Positions 23,645 through 32,518 are shown, counted from the stretch's first letter. The stretch: DNA of 33,821 nt from Firmicutes bacterium UBA1393 (GCA_002305255.1 DBQN01000044.1:222-34042); one strand, 5' to 3'. The notes: generated from the sequence alone by a model not told the origin. Program-made: numbers and translations.

Positions 23645-25363
23645 TCACTGCTCGATTCTCCTATATGAGTTACCTGCCGCGACGAAGAGCCAGCGCGCGC
23701 AGGCGATAGCCATCACAGCGAATAGCCCTGCAGCTGCGGCGAGGAGCGCGGGCCCGTCTACGCCTAGCTCGATTGCTTTCGAGACGAGCCACCCCGTGCC
23801 CACGACTGCACCCGTGACCACTAACATGGCAATAATCCCGTTAAGACTGTTCTTCATGGCTCTCTGAGGGTGATTCCATGTCAGATACGGCCGGAACGCG
23901 TCGATCGCCATGCTCACCACAGTCGCCCACGTTAGGCCAATGAGACCGACTGCGAGCGATGCCATCAGATAGCCGACGCCCAGGCCAAGTATGAGCTGGC
24001 ACACGATGGCGGCAGGCACGGCTGCGGCTATGTTGTAGGCCATGGCGAAGAGCAGCTTACCCCTGACAATGGTCGTAACAGGCAGAGCCAAGCCCCGTCC
24101 CATCCAGAATCGGGCCCCTTCTCGCGAAAACGCCGAGGCCGCAACCATGTTCATGCCGGAAAGCCACGCCAGCATCGCGCTTAACACGAGAGCACGGATG
24201 GGCTCAGCCTGTCCCGATGCGAAAAGCTGTTCCAGACCGGGAATCCCGCTGTCTAGGCCGCTGCCGCCTGAACCGGCGATGAACCACACAACGAGCAGCC
24301 CGGGGAAGATCAGGGAGTTGGCCACGGCGTTCAGCGCGAACGACGGTGTTCTGAACAGGACCCTCATGTCGCGCAGTGCAATAGCGACCTCTGGTGTGCG
24401 CTTTGCCCACGCGCGATGATCTCCTGGCACCGCGTCATCGGTGCCCCCGCTGGCACGGCGGGCAGGCGCCTCCGCCATCATCGCTGCGAGGCCCGCACCG
24501 ACAAGGTGTGGTGACAGCGCCACCACCGCGGCCAGCCCCACCAGACTCACCGCGAGGGTACCCATCAGGCCCCGAAACCCCTGGGCAGTGCCTGCATGGA
24601 CCAGCGCCTGCGATGCCCACACTGCCGGCGGAAATCTTCTACCTACAAGGCCCACCAGCGACTCGGCCTTCGTGGCGATGAGCTCCTCGAGGCCCTGCCC
24701 GGCGCCGGGCATTGATGTGGCCATCCAGTACTGGAACCAGAAGTAGAGCACGAAGAAGGCCGCTGATGCCACGACCATCAGCGCGGTCCTATGCCTCCTG
24801 ACATTCGCCACCGCCATAATAGCCATGGCAGCCAGAGCCGACACGGCCAGAGGAAACGCCGGGGCCATCAGGAACACCGCGATGGCGGAGAGCCAGTATG
24901 GCAGGTCTGCGCCTGCCCTCACTCCCCACACTGTTATCGCCGGCACGAGGAGCAGTGCGATCGTGGCGTATTCGCCAATCAGCAACACGCCGATGCGTGC
25001 CGCCGCCACTGCGCGCCTCGAAATGGGCAGGCTGGCCAGGATCGCGCTGTCATTCGAGAAGTAGAAGGAGCTTATGACCCAGAACACGCCGGGAATCATC
25101 ACCCCGACCTGCGCGGCCACCATGGCTATGGCCACCAGTACCCCGCTCTGGCCGATGGCTTCGAGAGGCCCGTACATGCCCTGCAAGAGTCGCACATAAC
25201 CTGAGAGTAGCAGGTAGCCTGCCCAGGCCAACGCACCTCCCATGGCGAGCGTGCCCGGAAGGCGGCGCCTGTCGGTCGTGAGCATTTGGCGGAAGTATGA
25301 CACCCTCATGTTCACGTTGAACAGGGTGCGGAACACTGCAAGAGTTGCGCGCATGTTGCTCAT
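23645..25363 (-). CDS. ABC transporter permease, probable exporter
   Basis: Integral membrane protein of 572 residues with about twelve predicted helices, in two blocks of six separated by a loop with Arg and Ala (AEAPARRASGG). It resembles ABC-2-like permeases that pair with a single ATPase of the next gene. The ATG overlaps the upstream ATPase stop (ATGA) and has only a poor ribosome-binding site, so translation is likely coupled. The ATPase, permease and thrC genes are adjacent with gaps below 20 bases. The transported compound is not evident: there is no peptidase, bacteriocin or resistance gene nearby. Confidence 0.75.
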   Translation of the reverse strand: MSNMRATLAVFRTLFNVNMRVSYFRQMLTTDRRRLPGTLAMGGALAWAGYLLLSGYVRLLQGMYGPLEAIGQSGVLVAIAMVAAQVGVMIPGVFWVISSFYFSNDSAILASLPISRRAVAAARIGVLLIGEYATIALLLVPAITVWGVRAGADLPYWLSAIAVFLMAPAFPLAVSALAAMAIMAVANVRRHRTALMVVASAAFFVLYFWFQYWMATSMPGAGQGLEELIATKAESLVGLVGRRFPPAVWASQALVHAGTAQGFRGLMGTLAVSLVGLAAVVALSPHLVGAGLAAMMAEAPARRASGGTDDAVPGDHRAWAKRTPEVAIALRDMRVLFRTPSFALNAVANSLIFPGLLVVWFIAGSGGSGLDSGIPGLEQLFASGQAEPIRALVLSAMLAWLSGMNMVAASAFSREGARFWMGRGLALPVTTIVRGKLLFAMAYNIAAAVPAAIVCQLILGLGVGYLMASLAVGLIGLTWATVVSMAIDAFRPYLTWNHPQRAMKNSLNGIIAMLVVTGAVVGTGWLVSKAIELGVDGPALLAAAAGLFAVMAIACARWLFVAAGNSYRRIEQ

Positions 25364-26130
25364 CTTGCGCCACCGACCGAGTCGGAACCGCTGGTCAGAG
25401 CCAGGAACAGCTCCTCAAGGGTGGTATCGCCGCTGCTGCCCTCAGCGGCCACCTGCTGCAACCGCTTCAGGTCATCGATGGTGCCGCTGGCTATGAGCCT
25501 GCCTTTGTTGATGATCCCGACTCTATGGCACAGGCGCTCAGCCACGTCGAGGACGTGTGTGGAGAAGAAGACCGAACCGCCTGAACTGCAGTGCTCGTTC
25601 ATGAGAGACTTGAAAAGGTGGGCCGACCGTGGATCTAGGCCTACCATGGGCTCGTCGAGAACCAAGAGACGGGGTGCCGGTACCATGGCCGCCGTCAGGG
25701 CAAGCTTCTGACGCATTCCATGAGAGTAGCTGCCGATGAGATCCCTGACTGCCTTCTGGAGCTCGAACATCTCCAGGAGCCTGCCGGCGCGCCTGGCCCT
25801 GTCGGCCTGACTCACACCGTACACATCTGCGATGAAGTTCAGATACTCCAGGCCCGTGAGCTTGTCGAAGAGCTCAGGATCGTCAGGCACGTAGCTCATT
25901 GTCCGTTTGGCGTCGACCGGCGCCGTGGCCACGTCGAAGTCGCCGACGCTGATCTTGCCTGAGTCAGGCGTGAGCAGGCCGGCAATCATCTTGATCGTCG
26001 TGGTCTTGCCCGCGCCGTTCGGGCCAAGGAATCCGTAGATCTCACCGGGTAGCACGTGGAGGCTGAGTCCGTTCACTGCCGGAGGTGCTCCCGGGCGATA
26101 AGACTTGGTGACCCCGTCGATTCTCAACAT
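25360..26130 (-). CDS. ABC transporter ATP-binding protein
   Basis: ATPase subunit of 256 residues for the permease encoded next. Walker A is GPNGAGKTT (36-44), the signature is YSHGMRQKLAL and Walker B is LLVLDEPMVGLDP. The signature replaces LSGGQ with YSHGM, common in the DrrA/CcmA-like ABC-2 exporter group, and the short length without a C-terminal regulatory domain fits that group. The ATG has GGGAGGG about six bases upstream. The gene is the first of a minus-strand run of six, extending through thrC, thrB and folK, so a promoter is expected in the 26131-26612 gap. Confidence 0.9.
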   Translation of the reverse strand: MLRIDGVTKSYRPGAPPAVNGLSLHVLPGEIYGFLGPNGAGKTTTIKMIAGLLTPDSGKISVGDFDVATAPVDAKRTMSYVPDDPELFDKLTGLEYLNFIADVYGVSQADRARRAGRLLEMFELQKAVRDLIGSYSHGMRQKLALTAAMVPAPRLLVLDEPMVGLDPRSAHLFKSLMNEHCSSGGSVFFSTHVLDVAERLCHRVGIINKGRLIASGTIDDLKRLQQVAAEGSSGDTTLEELFLALTSGSDSVGGAR

Positions 26131-26250
26131 TGGAGACCCTCCCTGTTGATTCCTCTAAGTCAGTGTAACCCCGGGGCATACAGGCGTCAAATCAGGCCTT
26201 CCGCCGCATATCAGCCGGTTGCCGCCCGGTGCTTCTGAGCCCATATCCGC

Positions 26251-26412
26251 TGTCCCAGTTTTGTGTTGATGGTTCGGAATGGCCGTGGCCTACCGGCCCT
26301 GTCTGGGCCAGAGGAGGACTTGACCGATCCGGGAACCGTTGCGCGGCGGCCTGGGATCTATCACCTGACCTGCGCCCGAATGCCCGACGGTCATCAACCC
26401 CAAACTGGGACA
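26251..26412. mobile_element. MITE-like element with inverted terminal repeats
   Basis: The left end TGTCCCAGTTTTGTGTTGATG and the right end read inward (TGTCCCAGTTTGGGGTTGATG) match at 19 of 21 bases, both starting with TGT. The 162-bp interior contains no open frame of note and carries short GC-rich internal repeats. Such short elements with long inverted ends are typical non-autonomous derivatives moved by a full-length element elsewhere. I see no clear target-site duplication at the flanks (TATCCGC left, CGTGATA right). The parent family is not identified. Confidence 0.65.
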
Positions 26413-26491
26413 CGTGATATGCCTGCCACGCATGCCACCGACTCATCTCTCGCCACAGCGTCGTTGCGAGTCAGCCATCCTCGTACAAGCT

Positions 26492-26531
26492 GAACCCCCG
26501 GGCACCTGGCCTGAGCCGTGCTCGGGGGTTC
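26492..26531 (-). terminator. Strong hairpin downstream of importer ATPase
   Basis: Fourteen-base arms (26492-26505 and 26518-26531), GAACCCCCGGGCAC and its complement with one mismatch, and a twelve-base loop. It begins about 80 bases beyond the stop of the importer ATPase gene at 26613, on the side where its transcript should end. No T-run follows. Confidence 0.5.
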
Positions 26532-26612
26532 GGCATGACATCAGCGGCGCGAAGCAACCGCCGCCAAGCGCCGCCACGCCTGCAGATACGCGGTCTCATA
26601 GAGGCCCACGTC

Positions 26613-27704
26613 TCACCGCTCCACCAGAATCATCGATCCACCCTGCATTCGCAGGTAGACGTTCTGATTCTGCTCGAACACGCCGCGGCGGGCAGGGTCG
26701 AAGCTCACAGTCTTCACCACGACTCCGCCCGATTCCACATCATACTCGATCTTCTCTCCCAGGTAGGTCACCTGCGCGATGCGGCCTCTGGGTGCCCGCG
26801 CGTCCTCCTCTCCCAGGTCATCGCAGAGGTCGATGGCCTCGGGCCGGATGAGAAGCGACACTTGCTGCCCCGCCGTAATCGACGCCTTGGGTTTTGCCAC
26901 CGTGAACTCGACGGATTCGAAGGCGACGACGGCCTCGTCGCCCGCCACCCTCACTACCTCCGCGGGCAGGCTGTTCACCTTACCGATGAAATCTGCCACG
27001 AAGAGCGAAGCCGGGCGGGCGTATATCTCCTGCGGAGTGCCTTCCTGCTCCACCTCGCCTGAGTTCATCACCACGACCCGGTCAGAGATGCTGAGCGCCT
27101 CTTCCTGGTCATGGGTAACGTACAAGCTGGTCATATTGAGAGACCGCTGCAGCCGTCTGATCTCAGAACGCATCTGCACACGTCTCTTGGCATCGAGATT
27201 TGACAACGGCTCATCAAGCAGCAGAACCGCAGGCTCGGTCACTATCACTCTGGCAAGCGCCACCCGCTGCTGTTCGCCTCCTGAGAGCTGGTTTGGAAAG
27301 CGCTTCTCCATTCCCTGCAGCCCGACAAGGTCGAGCACGTGGGCCACGCGTTCACGTTTCTCCGCCCCCGACACGCCCTTGATCGCCAGACCGTACGACA
27401 CGTTCTCGAACACATTCATGTGAGGGAAGAGAGCGTAGTTCTGGAACACGAACCCTATGTTCCGCTTGTTGGGCATGCTGTCGGTTACGTCTGCGCCTCC
27501 GATGATGACGCGCCCGCTGGTCGGGTTCTCGAATCCGGCGATTATCCTGAGCGCCGTGGTCTTTCCGCAGCCCGATGGCCCAAGCAGGGTCACCAGTTCG
27601 CCGGGTTGCACGACGAGGTCCAAGTGCTTGACTGCGTGGACATCGCCGCGCTCCGTGTGCCTGAACACTTTGCTTACTCCCTTTAGTTCAATGCCCTTCG
27701 CCAT
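26613..27704 (-). CDS. ABC importer ATP-binding protein (PotA/FbpC-like)
   Basis: ATPase of 363 residues for the adjacent importer. Walker A is GPSGCGKTT (42-50), the signature is LSGGEQQRVALARVI, and Walker B is VLLLDEPLSNLD. The C-terminal 120 residues carry a TOBE regulatory domain (SLLIRPEAIDL, QVTYLGEKIEYDV), as in ATPases of iron, spermidine, sulfate, phosphonate or sugar importers. I chose the ATG at 27704, with GGAGGGG upstream; the longer frame overlaps the permease. It is the last gene of the operon, 17 bases after the permease stop. Confidence 0.94.
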   Translation of the reverse strand: MAKGIELKGVSKVFRHTERGDVHAVKHLDLVVQPGELVTLLGPSGCGKTTALRIIAGFENPTSGRVIIGGADVTDSMPNKRNIGFVFQNYALFPHMNVFENVSYGLAIKGVSGAEKRERVAHVLDLVGLQGMEKRFPNQLSGGEQQRVALARVIVTEPAVLLLDEPLSNLDAKRRVQMRSEIRRLQRSLNMTSLYVTHDQEEALSISDRVVVMNSGEVEQEGTPQEIYARPASLFVADFIGKVNSLPAEVVRVAGDEAVVAFESVEFTVAKPKASITAGQQVSLLIRPEAIDLCDDLGEEDARAPRGRIAQVTYLGEKIEYDVESGGVVVKTVSFDPARRGVFEQNQNVYLRMQGGSMILVER

Positions 27705-27721
27705 TTCCTGCACCCCTCCTA

Positions 27722-29437
27722 TCAGCGGATCTCGCCAATGGCGGAGTATTCGCTCATGCCCGCACGGCGCATGACCCATCTGAGAATGCCCATGGTAACG
27801 AAGACTATCGCGATGACCAGTATGGAGAAGCCTGCCGCATGGCCCAGCTCTAGTTCAGTGGCGCCCTCCAGGATCCTGACGGTGATCAGAGTCCAGTTGA
27901 CCGAGATCAGGAAGATGGTGGCGCTGATCGCGGTCATCGCCCTGATGAACATGATCTCAAGCCCGGCGAAGAACGCGGGGGCAATGAGAGGCACGGTTAT
28001 CCTCCTGAAGGTCGTCGCTGTACCTGCCCCGAGGCTCGTCGAGGCCTCCTCTATGGCAGGATCCATCTGGTGCAGCGTAGCGACGGTGGCTCGGATACCG
28101 GTAGCGCTGTAGCGGAACACATAGGCGGCAATGAGGATCCAGGCAGTGCCCGCCAGGGCCAGCGGAGGATCATTGAAGGCCAACAGGTATCCGATACCTA
28201 CGATCATCCCCGGGAGGCTGTAGTTGACCATCGAGACTACCTCCATCGCCTTCTTGCCGGGGAAGGACTTCCTCGACACGAGATAGCCCACTAAGATCCC
28301 GTAGAGGCCGCCCAGAGGCATTGCCGTGAACGCGATGATCAGCGTATCCTTTATCGCCTTGCGACCGAAGGTGAACACGTACTTGTAGTTCTTCAGCGTG
28401 AAGGTGTGGTTCGCGCCCCAGGCCTGCACGAGGGAACCGAACAGGATCGAACCGTAGAGGAAGAACACAAACACCGCAATCGCCAGGCACAATCCAAGCA
28501 GCAACCTGCCGGCCCATGGCGCTGTCAGGCGCCCGCCGCTCGATGCTGCCGACTTGCCCGATACGGTGATGTAGCTTCTCTTCCCCACCCACCGACTCTG
28601 CACCAGGAACACCAGTAGTGAAGGAACCAGCAGCAGGAAGCAGAGCACGGCTCCGCCTCTCATGTCGTAGAGGCCTGTGATCTGCAGATAGGCCTGCGTC
28701 GGCAGCACGGGGAAACGTGCCCCCGCCAGAATCAGCGGGCTGGCGAAGTCCGCCAGTGAACTCGCGAACAGCACCAGGAGGGCATTGGCCATGCCGGGTA
28801 TCGTGAGCGGCAAAGTGACTGTGAGGAACACCCTGAGCCTTGAGGCCCCCAGGCTAAACGCGGCATCCTCCATGCTGCGGTCTACATTGGCGAGTATGCC
28901 GCGAAGCGTAAGGTAGGCGATGGGGAAGTAGGTGAGCACCTCGGCGAGGAGGGCTCCCTGCAGTCCGTAGAGGTTGGTATGGTTCAACCCCAGTATACGA
29001 TAGGTTATCAGTCCTCTCGGCCCGAGCGCGAACAGTATGGCCAGGGCCAAAGTGAACGGCGGCGAGATCAACGGCAGCAGACAAGCGACATCTATGACTC
29101 CCCGCCAGAATCTTCCGATGTTAGTTCTGGTGTAGGTGAAGGCGAACAGGTAGCCCAGCGCGGTTCCGATTACAGCTACCAGGCCGCCAAGCAGCATGCT
29201 GTTGCCCAGGGCAAGTCGGTTGTTCGGCCTTTTGAGTATCGCCACCAGCGCCCGTGTCGACAGCTGACCCTTCTCTACGAACCCTGCCTGCAACAGCCTG
29301 AAAAGCGGCCACAGGACGAACACGAACATGGCGATCCATACCAGCGCCACCGTGATCAAGAGCACCGGGTCGCGCATGAGATTCGCGAGCTCAATGCGCC
29401 GCCTCTCACGACGCACAGATGCTGACGTAGATGACAC
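27722..29437 (-). CDS. ABC importer permease, fused double subunit (FbpB-like)
   Basis: A single 571-residue protein with two copies of the binding-protein-dependent permease domain, each with about six membrane helices and its own EAA loop. These are EDAAFSLGASRLRVFLTVTL in the first half and EEASTSLGAGTATTFRRITV in the second. Fused permeases of this kind belong to importers for ferric iron, thiamine or 2-aminoethylphosphonate. The GTG start has AAGGAGGG seven bases upstream. The first half has a long periplasmic loop before its EAA motif. It is encoded between the binding protein and the ATPase. Confidence 0.93.
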   Translation of the reverse strand: MSSTSASVRRERRRIELANLMRDPVLLITVALVWIAMFVFVLWPLFRLLQAGFVEKGQLSTRALVAILKRPNNRLALGNSMLLGGLVAVIGTALGYLFAFTYTRTNIGRFWRGVIDVACLLPLISPPFTLALAILFALGPRGLITYRILGLNHTNLYGLQGALLAEVLTYFPIAYLTLRGILANVDRSMEDAAFSLGASRLRVFLTVTLPLTIPGMANALLVLFASSLADFASPLILAGARFPVLPTQAYLQITGLYDMRGGAVLCFLLLVPSLLVFLVQSRWVGKRSYITVSGKSAASSGGRLTAPWAGRLLLGLCLAIAVFVFFLYGSILFGSLVQAWGANHTFTLKNYKYVFTFGRKAIKDTLIIAFTAMPLGGLYGILVGYLVSRKSFPGKKAMEVVSMVNYSLPGMIVGIGYLLAFNDPPLALAGTAWILIAAYVFRYSATGIRATVATLHQMDPAIEEASTSLGAGTATTFRRITVPLIAPAFFAGLEIMFIRAMTAISATIFLISVNWTLITVRILEGATELELGHAAGFSILVIAIVFVTMGILRWVMRRAGMSEYSAIGEIR

Positions 29438-29454
29438 TCCATTCCCTCCTTCAA

Positions 29455-29476
29455 GAGGCGGCCTTTCGGCCGCCTC
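29455..29476 (-). terminator. Intercistronic hairpin between binding protein and permease
   Basis: Perfect nine-base arms GAGGCGGCC / GGCCGCCTC with a TTTC loop, between the binding-protein stop (29515) and the permease ribosome-binding site. It is probably an attenuator or mRNA-stabilising stem that makes the binding protein more abundant than the permease, as is common in ABC importers. Confidence 0.65.
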
Positions 29477-29514
29477 TCACGGGTGCACACGATGCAGAAT
29501 TTGCCCGCAGCACG

Positions 29515-30525
29515 CTACTGACCAAGAACCTCAGTGACCCAGCGGTCGATCAGGCGCTGGCGGTTGTCGGCTGCCCACTGCAGGTCGACGTCTATGAAGT
29601 TGGCTCCCCTGACATCGATGAGGTCAGACACTACGGCCTTGGGATGTGTGGGCATGAAGCCCACGCCGTATTTCGCATAGAGACTCTGCGCCTCGTCCGT
29701 CACCAGCCAGTCGAGGAACTTCTTGGCGAGGTCATGGTTCTTGCCGCCCTTGACGAGCGCACAGGCCTCCAGGGCGACTGCACTCCCCTCCTTAGGGAAC
29801 GAAATCACCACGTCATAGCCACTCTGCTGTGTAAGGATGCAGTCTACCAGGAAGAACACGCCTGCACCGGCCTGCCTCGTGCCTACCGGCACGGTGCCGC
29901 CGCCGCCACTCTTGGTGTAGACCTGGACCTGCTTATCGAGTTCCTTCATGTACTTGTAGGCCGCATCTTCGCTGCCGAAGGCGAAAATCGTGGATATGAG
30001 TCGGTTCACTCCGGTGCCCGACGTGCGCGCATCCGCCATCTGAAGCTGCTGCCTGTAGGCAGGATGCAAGAGGTCATTCCACGAGGCCGGGGGCTGAAGC
30101 TTGTTTTCGGCAAGGAAACTACGGTTAGACAGGAACACAATGGGGTTCAGGGCGATGCCCGTGTAATAGCCTTCCGGGTGACGGTAGCCCTTGGGGATCG
30201 CATCCACTCCGGCGGGCATGTAAGGCTCGAGGACGCCCTCGTCGATGGCTGCGGCGAAGGTGTCAGCCGGCCCACCGAATACCATCCCAACTCGGGGGTT
30301 GTTCTTCTCGGCTATGATTCTGGCAAGAACCTCGCCTGATGAATGGCGAACGAAGTTGATCTGGATGCCGGTTCTGGCCGTGAACTCCTGGAACATAGGC
30401 GTGCAGAACGACTCCGGCCAGATGCTGTACACGTCTAGAACCGATGCGCCGCCGACGCCGCCCACTGCCAGCAAGAGTATGACCAGCACGGCTGCTGCGA
30501 GAACGGATACCCTTGATCGTGTCAT
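29515..30525 (-). CDS. Extracellular substrate-binding protein of ABC importer (AfuA-like)
   Basis: A binding protein of 336 residues. Its signal peptide (RSRVSVLAAAVLVILLLAVGGVGGA) has no lipobox Cys, so it would be soluble in a periplasm. The family pattern is clear: LDVYSIWPESFCTPMFQEFTARTG, GPADTFAAAIDEGVLEPYMP and a C-terminal AKKFLDWLVTDEAQ. The Tyr-Tyr pair that binds ferric iron in FbpA is not seen. The pocket instead shows Ser/Thr-Gly-rich loops (DARTSGTG, SGGGGTVPVGT), as in binders of phosphonates, phosphoglycerate or other small anions. The ligand is therefore probably an anion rather than iron, an inference. It begins the operon; the ATG has TAGGAGG upstream. Confidence 0.9.
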   Translation of the reverse strand: MTRSRVSVLAAAVLVILLLAVGGVGGASVLDVYSIWPESFCTPMFQEFTARTGIQINFVRHSSGEVLARIIAEKNNPRVGMVFGGPADTFAAAIDEGVLEPYMPAGVDAIPKGYRHPEGYYTGIALNPIVFLSNRSFLAENKLQPPASWNDLLHPAYRQQLQMADARTSGTGVNRLISTIFAFGSEDAAYKYMKELDKQVQVYTKSGGGGTVPVGTRQAGAGVFFLVDCILTQQSGYDVVISFPKEGSAVALEACALVKGGKNHDLAKKFLDWLVTDEAQSLYAKYGVGFMPTHPKAVVSDLIDVRGANFIDVDLQWAADNRQRLIDRWVTEVLGQ

Positions 30526-30995
30526 TCGATATCAGGCCTCCTACCGATGAATTGGGGATTGGCTATTACGTAGATATTTCTACAATTGGTCGTGAACCCC
30601 TTCATATAGCCCCAATGTGCCTTCCTCAGCTGAGTGAGTCACCTGGGACTGCGCCCCTGTCGCTCATAGCAGCTGTCGCCGCGCAGCCGGCAGAACTGGC
30701 ATGGGGCGTGCGATCCAAGGCGAATACTGCTGATACCTCCCAGCCGTTTCCGCCGTAGCGGCATCGGCGTTTGGTGCTGACGGCGATTTGTGCTCTGCTA
30801 GCCACTCCCAGGCGTCCCCGGGCGTCACACCATCCTGACCGCACGCTGCGTTCTTGGTTTAGGGAGTACAATTGTTGTCCTCGTTGGCAGGGTAAAGGCC
30901 AACATACGGAGAATTCTTATGGCACGAATAGGCGGGTATCGGTCGAGCCGAGCCCACTATAGTACGACACATTAACACTTTAAGGAGGGTCAACT
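30526..30995. other. Divergent regulatory region between two importers
   Basis: This 470-base region separates the ABC importer (minus) from the TRAP transporter (plus) and must hold promoters for both. No gene with a ribosome-binding site is seen. Near the ABC side there is a palindrome (30570-30583) framed by the inverted pair ATTGGGG (30551-30557) and CCCCAAT (30610-30616). Nearer the TRAP side lies TTGGC-N9-GCCAA (30884-30902). A possible -10 box TATAGT (30958-30963) stands 38 bases before the TRAP start, but no -35 box matches at the right distance. Confidence 0.5.
30570..30583. promoter_or_regulatory. Possible operator palindrome
   Basis: GTAGATATTTCTAC, with five-base inverted arms GTAGA / TCTAC around a T/A-rich centre, 45-58 bases upstream of the ABC binding-protein start. 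It lies where a minus-strand promoter is expected, inside a wider inverted pair (30551-30616). A regulator for it is not identified. Confidence 0.3.
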
Positions 30996-31943
30996 TTGAA
31001 GAAGGGCATTATGGTTGTCCTTGCAGTCCTCGGCGTGCTATCCATGTCGGTCGGAGTGTTCTCCGCCTCCCAGTTGCTGCTGGCCACCGGTGGAACCGCG
31101 GGAACCTACTACCCGCTGGGTGGAGCGATCGCGAACATCGTAAACAAGAGGGTCCCCGGGATCAGCATGAGCGCGCAGTCCACGGGAGCGTCCCTCGAGA
31201 ACATGAGGCTCATCAACAGGGGCGATGTGGACCTGGCCATTGTGCAGAACGACGTCGCCTTCCAGGCCTACAACGGACTCGAGGCCTTTGAAGGCAAGCC
31301 CATCAAGAACTTCGGAGTCGTTGCGTCCCTCTATCCCGAGGTTGTCCAGTTCGTAGTCAAGGCGGATGGCCCCATCAAGACGTGGGCCGACATAAAGGGC
31401 AAGAAGATCTCCGTGGGCGCCCCTGGTTCGGGCACCGAGGTCAACGCCCGTCAGGTGCTGGAGGCCTATGGGATGTCGTATGACGACATCCAGGAGCAGT
31501 ACCTCTCCTTCGCTGAGAGCGCCAACCAGTTCAAGGATGGCCAGATCGACGGCTTCTTCGTCACCGGCGGTGTCCCGAACCCCGGGATCGTCGACGTGTC
31601 AACTCAGCACAAGATCAAGATCCTTCCGGTGTCGCAGGAGAAGATGAAGGAACTGGCCGACAAGTACCCGTTCCTTGCACCCACCACGATACCGGCGAAC
31701 ACCTATCTGAATCAGACCGAGGCGACCCTCACCCCGGCCATCATGGCCCTGATAATCGCCGGCAACCACATGTCTGAGAAGGAGATCTACGACATAACCA
31801 AGGTGCTCTTTGAGAACGGCGGCGATCTGGCAGCCGCTCACGCGAAGGGCGCAGACGTGCAGCTCGCCACGGCCCTGGCCGGCGTTGCCACTCCGCTGCA
31901 TCCCGGCGCGGCCAAGTACTTCGCCGAGAAGGGCGTAAAGTAG
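30996..31943 (+). CDS. TAXI-family TRAP transporter substrate-binding protein
   Basis: A binding protein of 315 residues for a sodium-driven TRAP importer. After a signal peptide (MKKGIMVVLAVLGVLSMSVGVFSA) comes the TAXI pattern: LLLATGGTAGTYYPLGGAIA, STGASLENMRLIN, DLAIVQND, ISVGAPGSGTEVNAR and DGFFVTGGVPNP. Known TAXI substrates include glutamate and 2-oxoglutarate-like dicarboxylates, but the ligand here cannot be read from sequence. The start is TTG at 30996, six bases after AAGGAGGG. The gene ends just before a strong terminator, fitting the high expression usual for binding proteins. DUF1850 and fused permease genes follow in the same direction. Confidence 0.95.
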   Translation: MKKGIMVVLAVLGVLSMSVGVFSASQLLLATGGTAGTYYPLGGAIANIVNKRVPGISMSAQSTGASLENMRLINRGDVDLAIVQNDVAFQAYNGLEAFEGKPIKNFGVVASLYPEVVQFVVKADGPIKTWADIKGKKISVGAPGSGTEVNARQVLEAYGMSYDDIQEQYLSFAESANQFKDGQIDGFFVTGGVPNPGIVDVSTQHKIKILPVSQEKMKELADKYPFLAPTTIPANTYLNQTEATLTPAIMALIIAGNHMSEKEIYDITKVLFENGGDLAAAHAKGADVQLATALAGVATPLHPGAAKYFAEKGVK

Positions 31944-31977
31944 GGGCCACAAGGCCTTAAGCCTGATGGGCTATCGC

Positions 31978-32017
31978 ACGCGGCGGGGCCGACCTGAATC
32001 AACCCCGCCGCGTTTTC
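31978..32017 (+). terminator. Intrinsic terminator after TAXI gene
   Basis: Eleven-base perfect arms (31978-31988 and 32003-32013) with a fourteen-base loop and a T4 run (32013-32016). It starts 35 bases after the TAXI stop. Because the other two TRAP genes follow, it probably acts as a partial terminator, giving more binding protein than membrane subunits. Confidence 0.85.
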
Positions 32018-32023
32018 AGGGAA

Positions 32024-32518
32024 GTGGGTCAAACGGTCACAGCAACACGCACACGACTCACAATTGCACTGGCCATGATCACCCTGGGCATTGCCGCCGC
32101 CCTTGTGGCTGCGCAATTCGTGGCCGGCATGGAGCTTGTAGTTACCGCTGACGGAACCAGAGTGCTGTACTCCAGCCCGGTATCGCCAGGCGACGAATTC
32201 TCGATCGTGTACACTCACTCGGTGCAGCGCTCGCCGGTGGTGGAGAAGTTCCGGGTGCTGCCTGATGGGAACATCGTGGTATTCGAGACCATCTATCAGG
32301 ATTTCGGAGCAGGACTTCCGAGCGATGTAGATGAAGGTGCAAAGGTTGTGGTGGAACCGGGCGGCGTGCGTATCTACGACATGAATCGTGTCATGCCCAG
32401 GATCACATTGCGCGTGGGCAGCATAGCAAGGCATCAGTTCAGGCATGGCAACACCGTTCTCAGCCTTGCCGACCTGTTGGATTCGGGAACAAGGGTTGAT
32501 ATCACGGTAAAGCCATAG
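32024..32518 (+). CDS. DUF1850 protein of TRAP-TAXI cluster
   Basis: A small protein of up to 164 residues. It has one N-terminal hydrophobic segment (LTIALAMITLGIAAALVAAQFV), probably a membrane anchor or signal, then a beta-rich domain with the DUF1850 pattern FSIVYTHSVQRSPVVEKF and FETIYQDFGAGLPSD. DUF1850 proteins are regularly encoded between the TAXI binding protein and the fused permease, as here, and are assumed to assist the transporter; their role is unknown. The start is uncertain. The GTG at 32024 is closely preceded by AGGGA, directly after the terminator, and no better site is seen. Confidence 0.85.
   Translation: MGQTVTATRTRLTIALAMITLGIAAALVAAQFVAGMELVVTADGTRVLYSSPVSPGDEFSIVYTHSVQRSPVVEKFRVLPDGNIVVFETIYQDFGAGLPSDVDEGAKVVVEPGGVRIYDMNRVMPRITLRVGSIARHQFRHGNTVLSLADLLDSGTRVDITVKP

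Larger units (their letters stand above)
26131..26612. other. Gene-free region with a MITE-like element and a hairpin
   Basis: No gene with a ribosome-binding site is seen. It separates two minus-strand ABC operons and should hold the promoter for the ATPase-thr-folK run. From right to left it contains a strong hairpin after the first importer gene (26492-26531), a short spacer and a 162-bp element with inverted ends (26251-26412). Open frames across it are composition artefacts. Confidence 0.6.

Noticed and set aside
30935..30963. Promoter for the TRAP binding protein with -10 TATAGT
   Set aside because: The -10 box is fair, but no -35 box matches at 16-18 bases upstream.
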